A stretch of DNA of 64,000 bases from Plantibacter sp. Leaf314 (GTDB taxonomy: Bacteria; Actinomycetota; Actinomycetes; Actinomycetales; Microbacteriaceae), in the NCBI RefSeq assembly GCF_001423185.1, contig NZ_LMOB01000003.1:439943-503942 (forward strand), written 5' to 3'. Made by a program: the position numbers and the translations under genes. The notes below the pieces were generated by a model. The model was given only the letters and a program-made list of their open reading frames with translations. It was not told the DNA's origin and ran no database searches. Shown here piece after piece: positions 50,067 to 58,446 of this stretch. Within the stretch, counting starts at the first letter, position 1. Every line of letters begins with the position of its first letter.

Positions 50067-51130
50067 TCACCCCTCGATGGCTTCGCCCCGTGCTCGCGGC
50101 GTTCCCTGGCGCGACCCCGCCGGAGGACGACGGTCCCGCGCGGGTCGCCCGCACCACGCGCCGTCTGGCCGTGCTGCTCGGCGCCGGTGTGGCACCCGCC
50201 AGTGCCTGGACGCATCTCGCCGCGGCTGCGGAGCCGCAGGGTGGTGTCACAGGAGCCGGTGCCGTCGAGCCTGGCCGTGACGACGCGTCGGACGTCGGAG
50301 TGGTAGACCCGGAGCCACAGGCGCGCTCGGATGCGGAGGCGCTCGCCGCCGTGGCCGACGCCGCGGTCCGAGGCGGGGACATGCCGCAGGCCATCGCCGC
50401 CATCGCCGAGCAAGAGTCGAGCACGGGCGCTCGCACGGCCTGGGCGGGGCTCGCTGCCGCTTGGCAGGTCGCCTCGATCAGCGGCGCGCCGCTCGGGGTC
50501 TGCCTCCGAGACCTGGCCGGGTCGTTGCGGGAGCTGGATCGGATCGCCCGGGACGTGGGCACGGCGCTCGCCGGCCCTGCGGCCACCGCGCGGCTCGTGC
50601 TGTGGTTGCCGGTCGTGGCCGTCCTCCTCGGGATGGCACTCGGCTTCGACACCCTCCGGACGCTCTTCGCGACAGGACCCGGTCTCGGCTGCTTGGTCGT
50701 CGGCGTGGGGTTCCTCGTGCTCGGTGCACGGTGGAGTGCGTCGCTGAGCGCGCGGGCAGCCCAGCGGGATCCGGCCCCCGGGCTGTCACTCGACCTCGTC
50801 GCGGTCGCGATGGCGGGTGGGGGCGCCGCTCCGGCGGCCCGGGCGATCGTCGAGGAGGCCTGCACACGGTTCCACGTGCCCTACGACGAGCAGGCGATCG
50901 CCGGGGTGCTCGCCCTGTCGGCCCGGGCGGGTGTCCCGGCAGGCGAACTGCTCCGGAGCGAGGCGCAGCAGCAACGCGATCAGGCTCGTTCCGACGGCGA
51001 GCGCGCCGCTGCGGTCCTCGCGACGCGCCTGATGATCCCGCTCGGCGTCTGCGTGCTGCCCGCTTTCCTGCTCGTGGGTGTGGCCCCGCTGCTCCTGAGC
51101 GTCCTGACCTCCACCGCACTGGGGTTCTGA
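50063..51130 (+). CDS. TadB-TadC fusion, type II secretion F-like membrane platform
   Basis: 355 residues from GTG 50063, overlapping the tadA stop (GTGA). Two T2SF-like modules can be read. The first (about 30-210) has TTRRLAVLLGAGVAPASAW, GAPLGVCLRDLAGSLRELD and a helix pair (WLPVVAVLLGMALG, LGCLVVGVGFLVLG). The second (about 235-355) has LDLVAVAMAGGGAAPAARAI, AGVPAGELLRSEAQQQRDQ and the final LMIPLGVCVLPAFLLVGVAP. Separate TadB and TadC proteins are usual, so this looks like a natural fusion. A repetitive acidic linker (about 55-85) joins the first helices. Confidence 0.8.
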   Translation: MITPRWLRPVLAAFPGATPPEDDGPARVARTTRRLAVLLGAGVAPASAWTHLAAAAEPQGGVTGAGAVEPGRDDASDVGVVDPEPQARSDAEALAAVADAAVRGGDMPQAIAAIAEQESSTGARTAWAGLAAAWQVASISGAPLGVCLRDLAGSLRELDRIARDVGTALAGPAATARLVLWLPVVAVLLGMALGFDTLRTLFATGPGLGCLVVGVGFLVLGARWSASLSARAAQRDPAPGLSLDLVAVAMAGGGAAPAARAIVEEACTRFHVPYDEQAIAGVLALSARAGVPAGELLRSEAQQQRDQARSDGERAAAVLATRLMIPLGVCVLPAFLLVGVAPLLLSVLTSTALGF

Positions 51131-51154
51131 GCCCCGGTGGTCGCCGGTGTGGCT

Positions 51155-51718
51155 CTAGTGTCTCGGGCGCGGCAGAGCGCGCCAGCATCGGGCACCGAGC
51201 AGGACACCGACTGCGAGTATCACCGCCGGCACGAGGAGCCAGGCCAGGTCGCCGCTCCATCCCACGCCGATCCCGTCCGGACCGGCGAACGCGAGGACGT
51301 CGACGAAGAAGAACCGTGCGTGTGTCTCGGTGAGCGTCGACTGCTCGACGACCGAGAGCATCCCGAGCGTGAACAGGGCGAAGGCGCACCAGTAGGCGAG
51401 GATCGCGACGCCACCCCAGATGACCCCGATCGACCACACGGGCCGGAGCCGTGTCGGGTCTTCCGCGTATCGGGCGGCGAGTGCTCGGGGTGAGCCGAGG
51501 TCGGCGAGGGCTGCGGCCATCGGCCTCCGCTCGGCTGTGAGGTCCTCGCGGAGCGATCGGACGATCGACCGGCGTTCGCGTCCGGGCACGACGGCCTCGA
51601 GGTGCCAGTCCACGCGCTGCAGGTAGGCATCGCGACGCCATCGGTCCGCGGCACCCGGGCGGTGCGGAGTGGGTTCGGCGGATCGCTCGTCCGTCGGGGT
51701 GGTCTTGCGATCGGTCAT
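51155..51718 (-). CDS. Membrane protein paired with a PadR regulator
   Basis: 187 residues. The charged N-terminal half has YLQRVDWHLEAVVPGRERRSIVRSLREDL, resembling HAAS-type domains that occur beside PadR regulators. Three hydrophobic segments follow (about 95-180). The ATG overlaps the padR stop (ATGA). The function is unknown; envelope stress or membrane-protein control is possible from family context only. The gene sits inside the Tad locus on the opposite strand. Confidence 0.72.
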   Translation of the reverse strand: MTDRKTTPTDERSAEPTPHRPGAADRWRRDAYLQRVDWHLEAVVPGRERRSIVRSLREDLTAERRPMAAALADLGSPRALAARYAEDPTRLRPVWSIGVIWGGVAILAYWCAFALFTLGMLSVVEQSTLTETHARFFFVDVLAFAGPDGIGVGWSGDLAWLLVPAVILAVGVLLGARCWRALPRPRH

Positions 51719-52065
51719 GGTCGGGCTCCCTCTGGGTCCAGTCCTCGCTCGGCGATGTCGGTCATCGCCCTCCAGCGTGCGATGGCGTCGAGCCTCGCCG
51801 CCTCTCCTCGTTCGGTGATCGCGTAGTACTTCCGTGCCGGTCCGCCAGGTGACGCGACCCGGCGTCCGGTCACCAGGCCGTCACGCTCGAACCGGCTAAG
51901 GACCGGGTACACGACGCCGGTGGCGAGGTCCGTCAGGCCGAGAGCGCGCAATTGCTCCACGAGTTCGTACCCGTACGTCTCGCCGCGCTGCACGGTCGAC
52001 AGGATCAGCATCGGCAACACCCCTCGGAGGAGTTGCGAATCGCGTCCCGCCAGCTGTTCATCCAC
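51715..52065 (-). CDS. PadR family transcriptional regulator
   Basis: 116 residues, the size of the short PadR class. LLRGVLPMLILSTVQRGETYGYELVEQL and the wing KYYAITERGEAARLD are diagnostic winged-helix features. It likely represses its own two-gene operon. The start region contains TAATACTCAACCATGAATA, AT-rich for this genome and a possible operator, 0-20 bases upstream. Orientation is opposite to the pilus genes around it. Confidence 0.92.
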   Translation of the reverse strand: MDEQLAGRDSQLLRGVLPMLILSTVQRGETYGYELVEQLRALGLTDLATGVVYPVLSRFERDGLVTGRRVASPGGPARKYYAITERGEAARLDAIARWRAMTDIAERGLDPEGARP

Positions 52066-52239
52066 GACTAATACTCAACCATGAATAGCGCTGCTTCGCA
52101 ATGGAAGCCGCTCCACAACGCGTCTTGCCACAGCACGCGTCGGTCCCGAGCCCGTTGTCGATCCGACAGCCGCCGCGGCCGGAGACCATGGAGGTGTTCG
52201 TGCCACGGACACAGCACTCCGGTGCAGGGAAGGAACATC

Positions 52240-52452
52240 ATGATCAGGATCGCAAGCCGGGTCGAGCAGGACATCGTGTGCGAGGCGCGACGCCTCCTGC
52301 GGGACGAGCGAGGGTCGGCGACGGCGGAGTACGCCGTGGCGACCATGGCGGCCGTCGGGTTCGCGGGACTCCTCGTCGCCATCCTCCGGGGCGATGAGGT
52401 GCGGGGCATCCTCACCGACCTCATCCGTCGCGCGCTCACGGCGAACGGTTGA
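52240..52452 (+). CDS. Flp pilin-like DUF4244 protein
   Basis: 70 residues from ATG 52240 with GGGAAGGAA upstream. Charged leader, then ERGSATAEYAVATMAAVGFAGLLVAIL: a Glu five residues into the hydrophobic segment after Gly, as in type IV pilin/Flp precursors processed at Gly. It is the probable major pilin of the Tad apparatus. Actinobacterial Tad clusters typically carry DUF4244 at this place. Confidence 0.86.
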   Translation: MIRIASRVEQDIVCEARRLLRDERGSATAEYAVATMAAVGFAGLLVAILRGDEVRGILTDLIRRALTANG

Positions 52453-52455
52453 ACG

Positions 52456-52809
52456 GTGCGTCGATGTCGCCGTGCGCTCCGCTCCGAGGACGGCTCCGTC
52501 ACGGCGGAGTTCGCCGTCGTGGTCCCAGCAGCCGTCCTGGTGTTGGCGATGGGGCTCTCCGCCATCCAGGTGGGCCTGACCCAGCTCCGCGCGACCGATG
52601 CCGCTGCCGACGCGGCCCGCAGCCTGGGACGCGGCGAGGACGGTGGGACGGCGGCGGGCCGGGTCTCGCAGATGTTGCCGGGGGCGACCACCGACAGCAG
52701 CTCGGAGGGCGACCTCGTCTGCGTGCAGGTCGCCGCCGCAGGTGGTTCAGGCCTCGCGGCGCTCATCCCGATCTCGGTGTCCTCCTGCGCCTTGGCCGGC
52801 GGACGATGA
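52456..52809 (+). CDS. TadE-like pseudopilin
   Basis: 117 residues, GTG start three bases after the pilin stop. RSEDGSVTAEFAVVVPAAVLVLAMGLSAIQ is the TadE segment with the conserved Glu at position +5 after the likely cleavage Gly/Ser. The rest is a small extracytoplasmic domain with two cysteines. It should act as a minor pilin in Tad assembly. Confidence 0.87.
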   Translation: MRRCRRALRSEDGSVTAEFAVVVPAAVLVLAMGLSAIQVGLTQLRATDAAADAARSLGRGEDGGTAAGRVSQMLPGATTDSSSEGDLVCVQVAAAGGSGLAALIPISVSSCALAGGR

Positions 52810-53219
52810 AGCACCGCCACGGCAGGCTCGGCTTGGCACGGTTGCGCGACGAGGCGGGCGCAGGCTCGGTGCTGGCGGTGGGTGTCATGGGCGCGCTCGT
52901 CGCGCTCCTCCTCGCCACCCTCCCCGTGGCGACACTGCTCGCCGGGCATCAGCGGGCGGCCAACGCGGCGGACGCAGCCGCGTTGGCCGCCGCGGACACC
53001 CTCTCCGGACGCGTCGCGGGCTTCCCGTGCGACACCGCGCGCGTGGTCGCATCCCGCAACCAGGCCACGCTCGGGGCCTGCACCATCGAGGGGGAGACGG
53101 TCGTCGTCGACGCCATCGTCGAGACCCCGCTCGGCACCGTCACGGTCGCGGCGAGGGCGGGCCCGCCGCCGGACGCCGCAGGGCGGCCGAACGGCGCACC
53201 CGGAAACGCACCGTATTAA
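52806..53219 (+). CDS. TadF/Rv3654c-like secretion-associated protein
   Basis: 137 residues, ATG overlapping the previous stop (ATGA). DEAGAGSVLAVGVMGALVALLLA gives a pilin-like hydrophobic helix, but Ser replaces the usual Glu. The following QRAANAADAAALAAADTLSG is the helix of the Rv3654c/TadG family. It completes the pilus operon. Confidence 0.82.
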   Translation: MKHRHGRLGLARLRDEAGAGSVLAVGVMGALVALLLATLPVATLLAGHQRAANAADAAALAAADTLSGRVAGFPCDTARVVASRNQATLGACTIEGETVVVDAIVETPLGTVTVAARAGPPPDAAGRPNGAPGNAPY

Positions 53220-53238
53220 GAGGTACCGGTGCGACAGG

Positions 53239-53484
53239 TCAGGGCTGGTCGGATCCGGTCGTGAAGACCGCCTCCAGGAAGCGGTAGTCGACGGCACTCG
53301 GCGCTCCCGAGTCGTCGTACTCCTCACCGGTCGTCCGGGCGTACCGGTAGACCTTGCCGGCCGTGCCACTCGGCACGTCGACGGTGGGCTTCGGCGATCC
53401 CTGATCGGTGAGCGGGGCGCTGATCGTCTTGCCCTCCAGCGGACCGTCGGTCAACTTCACGGTGTAGTTCGTCTGGGTACTCAT
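53239..53484 (-). CDS. Hypothetical protein, 81 residues
   Basis: From ATG 53484: NYTVKLTDGPLEGKTISAPL then KVYRYARTTG and VDYRFLEAVF. No signal or membrane segment. The small beta-rich pattern is found in short actinobacterial proteins of unknown function; I cannot assign a family. It converges on the Tad operon and is divergent from topA. Confidence 0.65.
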   Translation of the reverse strand: MSTQTNYTVKLTDGPLEGKTISAPLTDQGSPKPTVDVPSGTAGKVYRYARTTGEEYDDSGAPSAVDYRFLEAVFTTGSDQP

Positions 53485-53604
53485 GGGACACATTCTGCTC
53501 CCAACGCCGCAGAACGCAAGGGGATGGACACCCGAGTGGCCCGCCTCCCGATTGGACAAGCCTGCCGTGCACGTGTGTATGGTGTCGCTGATGGAAGGAG
53601 CCTC

Positions 53605-56487
53605 GTGGCAGGCAAGAAACTCGTGATCGTAGAGTCACCGACCAAGATGAAGTCGATCGCCGGATACCTCGGTGACGATTACGAGGTGTTGTCCTCGGTC
53701 GGGCACATCCGCGACCTCATCGAGCCGAAGAACCTTCCCGCCGAGCTCAAGAAGGGCTCCCTCGGCAAGTTCTCGGTCGACGTCGACAACGGCTTCGAGC
53801 CGTACTACGTCGTCTCGGACGCGAAGAAGAAGACCGTCGCGGACCTCAAACGCGCCCTCAAAAACGCCGACGAACTCCTCCTCGCGACTGATGAGGACCG
53901 CGAAGGCGAGGCGATCGCCTGGCACCTCCTGCAGGTCCTGCAGCCCAAGGTCCCGGTCAGCCGCATGGTGTTCCACGAGATCACCAAGGACGCCATCCTC
54001 GCCGCCAAGGACAAGACGCGACCCCTCGACACCGACCTCGTCGACGCCCAGGAGACCCGCCGCATCCTCGACCGCCTCTACGGGTACGAGATCTCCCCGG
54101 TGCTCTGGCGCAAGGTCGGTCCCGGACTGAGCGCGGGACGCGTGCAGTCCGCCGCGACCCGACTCGTCGTCGACCGCGAGCGTGAGCGCCTCGCGTTCCG
54201 CGCCGCCTCCTACTGGGACGTCATCGCCCGCTTCCTCCCGGGTGAAGACGCCACCGGTGCACCCTTCACCGCCCGCCTCGTCCGCCTCGACGGCGACCGC
54301 GTCGCCACCGGCCGCGACTTCGACGACCTCGGCCAGCTCAAGGGCAGCGCCGTCCCGCTCGACGAACAGCGCGCCACGGCGCTCGCCGCAGCACTCGAGC
54401 AGTCGAAGGCGACCGTCCTCTCGGTCGAGTCGAAGCCGTACTCGCGTCGACCGGCAGCGCCGTTCACCACCTCGACGTTGCAGCAGGAGGCGGGCCGGAA
54501 GCTCCGGTTCTCCGCCCGCCAGACGATGAGCGTCGCGCAGTCGCTCTACGAGAACGGCTACATCACCTATATGCGTACCGACTCGCCGTCGCTGAGCAAG
54601 CAGGCGATCGATGCGGCGCGCAAGCAGGCGGCGTCCCTCTACGGAGCCGAGACGGTGCCGGACAAGCCGCGCCTCTACAGCGGCAAGAGCAAGAACGCGC
54701 AGGAGGCGCACGAGGCGATCCGGCCGTCCGGAGACACCTTCCGCACCCCGTCGTCGCTCTCCTCGACGCTCCGCGGCAACGACTTCAAGCTCTACGACCT
54801 CATCTGGAAGCGCACCGTCGCCAGCCAGATGGCCGACGCCAAGGGCTCGACCGCGACGATCACGCTCGAGGCCGCGACCGAGGTCGGCCGCGCCGAGTTC
54901 ACCGCATCGGGTACCGTCATCACCTTCCGTGGCTTCCTCGCCGCGTACGAAGAGGGTCAGGACGAGGACCGCAACTCCCAGGAGGACGCCGCCGAGGCGA
55001 AACTGCCGCCGCTGACCGAGGGGCAGCAGCTCGGTGTCGCCGACCCGGAGGCGAAGGGGCACGAGACCTCGCCGCCCCCGCGGTACACGGAGGCCAGCCT
55101 CGTGAAGCGCCTCGAGGAGCTCGGCATCGGCCGCCCCTCGACGTTCGCGTCGATCATCTCCACGATCATCGACCGTGGTTATGTGACGCAGCGCGGCCAG
55201 GCGCTCATCCCGAGCTGGGTGGCGTTCAGCGTCGTCCGACTGTTGGAGGAGTACTTCGAGGAACTCGTCGAGTACGACTTCACGGCTGAGATGGAGAACG
55301 ACCTCGACCGCATCGCCGGAGGAACGGTCGATCGTGTCGACTGGCTCAAGGGCTTCTACTTCGGAGACGACGCCGGCCGTGGCCTCCGCCAGGTGATCGA
55401 CAACCTCGGCGACATCGACGCTCGTCGGATCAACTCGATCGTCATCGACGACGGGGTCACGCTGCGGATCGGCAAGTACGGCCCGTACCTCGAGGTGACA
55501 CCGGACGGCCCGCCGCCCGCCGAGGGCGAGGAAGGCCCGACGCCGCGTCGGGTCAACCTGCCCGAGGATCTCGCGCCGGACGAGCTGACGCCGGAGAAGG
55601 CGCACGAACTCATCGACGCGCCCGTCGTGGGCGATCGCGTCATCGGCCTGAATCCGGCCACCGGCAAGGAGATCGTCGCGAAGGACGGCCGGTTCGGCCC
55701 ATACATCACGGAACTCGACCCGGAGCCCGAGGCGGAACTCTCCGTGGACACGGCGACCGGCGAGGTCACCGAGCCTGCAGCCGGCGCGAAGAAGAAGGCT
55801 CCTGCCAAGAAGAAGGCAGCGGCGGAGAAGCCCCGCACGGCGTCGCTCTTCAAGTCGATGGACCTCGCGACGATCGACCTCGAGACCGCACTCAAGCTCC
55901 TCGACCTGCCGCGTGTCGTCGGGGCGGACCCCGAGTCCGGTGAGGAGATCCTGGCGCAGAACGGCCGATACGGTCCCTACTTGAAGAAGGGCACCGACAC
56001 CCGGTCGCTCACCTCCGAGGACGACATCTTCACCGTCGACCTCCCCGGCGCGGTCGAGCTGTTCGCTCAGCCGAAGTACGGCGCTCGGAAGGCGTCGAGC
56101 GCGCTGAAGGAGTTCGAAGCGGACCCGGAGAGCGGCAAGCCGATCAAGATCAAGGACGGCCGTTTCGGCGCCTACGTCACCGACGGGGTGACCAACGCGA
56201 CGATCCCGCGCGGCGAACAGGTCGAAGACGTCGACTTCGAGCGAGCGGTCCAGCTGCTGGCGGACAAGCGCGCGAAGGGCCCGGCGAAGCCGAAGACGAC
56301 CAAGAAGGCTCCGGCGAAGAAGGCCCCTGCCAAGAAGGCACCCGCCAAGAAGGCCACGACAGCCAAGGCGACCACGGCGAAGGCCACGACGGCGACGTCG
56401 ACGGCGCGGTCCGCCGCGGCGAAGAAGGCGGCCGCGACCCGTGCTGCCAACAAGGCGGCTGCGGCGAAGGCCGACGCCGTCACGTGA
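53605..56487 (+). CDS. topA: DNA topoisomerase I
   Basis: 960 residues from GTG 53605, with GGAAGGAG upstream. Toprim domain (VIVESPTKMKSIAGYLG; ATDEDREGEAIAWHL), catalytic Tyr about 322 in YMRTDSPSLS, then NAQEAHEAIRPSG. The C-terminal part has four topoisomerase repeats of the actinobacterial type (DPESGEEILAQNGRYGPY and similar) in place of zinc fingers. A basic tail (about 900-960) of KKAPAKKAPAKKATTAK repeats binds DNA non-specifically. Overlaps tmk by GTGA. It relaxes negative supercoils. Confidence 0.97.
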   Translation: MAGKKLVIVESPTKMKSIAGYLGDDYEVLSSVGHIRDLIEPKNLPAELKKGSLGKFSVDVDNGFEPYYVVSDAKKKTVADLKRALKNADELLLATDEDREGEAIAWHLLQVLQPKVPVSRMVFHEITKDAILAAKDKTRPLDTDLVDAQETRRILDRLYGYEISPVLWRKVGPGLSAGRVQSAATRLVVDRERERLAFRAASYWDVIARFLPGEDATGAPFTARLVRLDGDRVATGRDFDDLGQLKGSAVPLDEQRATALAAALEQSKATVLSVESKPYSRRPAAPFTTSTLQQEAGRKLRFSARQTMSVAQSLYENGYITYMRTDSPSLSKQAIDAARKQAASLYGAETVPDKPRLYSGKSKNAQEAHEAIRPSGDTFRTPSSLSSTLRGNDFKLYDLIWKRTVASQMADAKGSTATITLEAATEVGRAEFTASGTVITFRGFLAAYEEGQDEDRNSQEDAAEAKLPPLTEGQQLGVADPEAKGHETSPPPRYTEASLVKRLEELGIGRPSTFASIISTIIDRGYVTQRGQALIPSWVAFSVVRLLEEYFEELVEYDFTAEMENDLDRIAGGTVDRVDWLKGFYFGDDAGRGLRQVIDNLGDIDARRINSIVIDDGVTLRIGKYGPYLEVTPDGPPPAEGEEGPTPRRVNLPEDLAPDELTPEKAHELIDAPVVGDRVIGLNPATGKEIVAKDGRFGPYITELDPEPEAELSVDTATGEVTEPAAGAKKKAPAKKKAAAEKPRTASLFKSMDLATIDLETALKLLDLPRVVGADPESGEEILAQNGRYGPYLKKGTDTRSLTSEDDIFTVDLPGAVELFAQPKYGARKASSALKEFEADPESGKPIKIKDGRFGAYVTDGVTNATIPRGEQVEDVDFERAVQLLADKRAKGPAKPKTTKKAPAKKAPAKKAPAKKATTAKATTAKATTATSTARSAAAKKAAATRAANKAAAAKADAVT

Positions 56488-57119
56488 GCGAGGGAGCGCG
56501 GCCCCGCGGGTTGTTCATCACCCTCGAGGGCGGAGACGGTGTCGGCAAGTCGACGCAGGCGAGCCTGCTGAGCGACTGGTTCGAGCAGCAGGGTCGCACC
56601 GTCGTCCGCACCCGCGAACCGGGCGGGAGCGATCTCGGGGTCGAGATCCGCGAGATCGTGCTGCACCATCGCGGCGACATCTCCCCGCGTGCCGAGGCGC
56701 TGCTGTACGCCGCGGACCGTGCCCACCACATCGCCACCGTCGTGCGTCCGGCACTCGCCCGCGGCGAGATCGTGTTGCAGGACCGCTACCTCGACTCCTC
56801 CGTCGCCTACCAGGGCAGCGGACGGGTCCTCGACGCGGCGCAGATCCGGGGCATCTCGCTGTGGGCCGCGGAGGGCCTGCTCCCCGACGTCACCGTGCTC
56901 CTCGACCTGGACGTCGCCGTCGCCCGAGGTCGGCTCGACAACGCCAACAAGCGGTTCGACCGGCTGGAGGCTGAGGCGCAGGACTTCCACACCCGCGTGC
57001 GCGAATCGTTCCTGGCCCTCGCGGCAGCGGAACCGGAGCGGTTCCTCGTCGTGGACGCCGCGCTGCCGCCCGAGGAACTCGCGGCCGACATCCGCGAGCG
57101 GATCGCGCCACTCCTCTGA
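56484..57119 (+). CDS. tmk: Thymidylate kinase
   Basis: 211 residues, GTG start overlapping topA by four bases. P-loop GGDGVGKST (16-24), DRY motif QDRYLDSSVAYQGSGR and LID-region DVAVARGRL. It converts dTMP to dTDP. topA-tmk-holB is a conserved replication cluster in Actinobacteria. Two REP elements separate it from holB. Confidence 0.96.
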   Translation: MSEGARPRGLFITLEGGDGVGKSTQASLLSDWFEQQGRTVVRTREPGGSDLGVEIREIVLHHRGDISPRAEALLYAADRAHHIATVVRPALARGEIVLQDRYLDSSVAYQGSGRVLDAAQIRGISLWAAEGLLPDVTVLLDLDVAVARGRLDNANKRFDRLEAEAQDFHTRVRESFLALAAAEPERFLVVDAALPPEELAADIRERIAPLL

Positions 57120-57127
57120 TCAGACCC

Positions 57128-57200
57128 GGTCCCTGAGCCTGTCGAAGGGCGGCCCGGTGTCTGGAAGCGTGAGCTCGGCACTTCGACAAGTTCAGTGACC
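57128..57200. repeat. Inverted pair of REP-like elements between tmk and holB
   Basis: Copies at 57128-57150 and 57178-57200 face each other. The right one runs into two copies of a 19-bp echo (GGTGGGCGGCTCAGTGACC). Confidence 0.82.
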
Positions 57201-57303
57201 GGTGGGCGGCTCAGTGACCGGTGGGCGGCTCAGTGATCGCCCGTCGGCTCGGATACCCGCACGACCGCCAGCCGCCGTCGGTGGCGCCCGGTATCGTTGA
57301 CCC

Positions 57304-58437
57304 ATGGCTTCCTGGACCGACTTGACGGGTCAACGCGACGCGATCGAGTTGTTGCAGGCCGCGTCGGACCCGGTCGAACCCAAAGGCCTCACCCACGCCT
57401 GGCTCATCACCGGTCCGCCCGGTTCCGGCCGGTCGACCCTGGCCTATGCGTTCGCTGCGGCACTCCTCAGCCGAGAGCCCGGGGGAGACGACGTCACCCG
57501 TCGGCAGGTCGAAGCGCGCACCCACCCCGACCTCTCCGCGCTGAGCACCGACCGCGTCATCATCACGATCGACGAGGTCCGCGACCTGGTCCGCAACGCC
57601 TACCGTGCACCGTCCGTGGCTCGTTTCCGCGTCATGGTCGTGGAAGACGCCGACCGCATGACCGAGCGCACCTCAAACCTGCTGCTGAAGTCCCTCGAGG
57701 AGCCGCCCAGCAGCACGATCTGGGTCCTGTGCGCGCCCAGCGAGGCGGACCTCCTGCCGACGATCCGGTCCCGTGTGCGCTCCGTCCGGCTCGGCGTGCC
57801 GACCATCGACGACGTCGCGGAGCTGCTGGAACGACGCGACGGCGTGGCGCACGACATCGCGGAGCGCGCGGCCCGTGAAGCTCAGAGCCACGTGGGGATG
57901 GCCCACCGTCTGGCGACCGATCCCGGAGCCCGGCAACGTCGTGAGTCCACCCTGCGGGCCGTCCTCGACATCCGCAGTGCGGGTCAGGCCGTCGTCACGG
58001 CCGGGCGGCTCCTGGAACTCGCCGGAGACGACGCGAAGGCCTACACCTCGCTGCGCGACGAGGCCGAGCGCGAGAGCACGCTGCGGTCGCTCGGCGTCGA
58101 GCCCGGCCAATCCGTCCCTCCCGCCCTCCGGTCGCAGGTGCGGGCGATGGAGGAGGACCAGAAGCGGCGCGCGACACGGAGTCTCCGCGACGGGCTCGAC
58201 CGCATCATGGTCGACCTGCTGTCGCTCTATCGCGACATCGTGCTCCTCCAGCTGGGACACGACGCCACGATCATCAACCGGGAATTGCGTCCGGAACTCG
58301 AGGATGCCGCTCGGCGGACGACGCCGGCGGTTACGATCGATACCTTGGAGGCGATCTCCGTCGCCCGAACACGAATCGAAGGGAACGTCGCCCCAGCGCT
58401 GGCCTTGGAGGCCATGCTCGTGTCGGCGGTCCGGTAG
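57304..58437 (+). CDS. holB: DNA polymerase III subunit delta prime
   Basis: 377 residues. The P-loop is degenerate, GPPGSGRST with Arg for Lys (about 39), as expected for the non-hydrolysing clamp-loader subunit. TSNLLLKSLEEPPSSTIWVLCA and IRSRVRSVRLG carry the RFC-type signatures. The C-terminal collar domain is about 240-377. It works with DnaX encoded 38 kb away. ATG 57304. Confidence 0.93.
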   Translation: MASWTDLTGQRDAIELLQAASDPVEPKGLTHAWLITGPPGSGRSTLAYAFAAALLSREPGGDDVTRRQVEARTHPDLSALSTDRVIITIDEVRDLVRNAYRAPSVARFRVMVVEDADRMTERTSNLLLKSLEEPPSSTIWVLCAPSEADLLPTIRSRVRSVRLGVPTIDDVAELLERRDGVAHDIAERAAREAQSHVGMAHRLATDPGARQRRESTLRAVLDIRSAGQAVVTAGRLLELAGDDAKAYTSLRDEAERESTLRSLGVEPGQSVPPALRSQVRAMEEDQKRRATRSLRDGLDRIMVDLLSLYRDIVLLQLGHDATIINRELRPELEDAARRTTPAVTIDTLEAISVARTRIEGNVAPALALEAMLVSAVR

Positions 58438-58446
58438 GGAGCCTCT

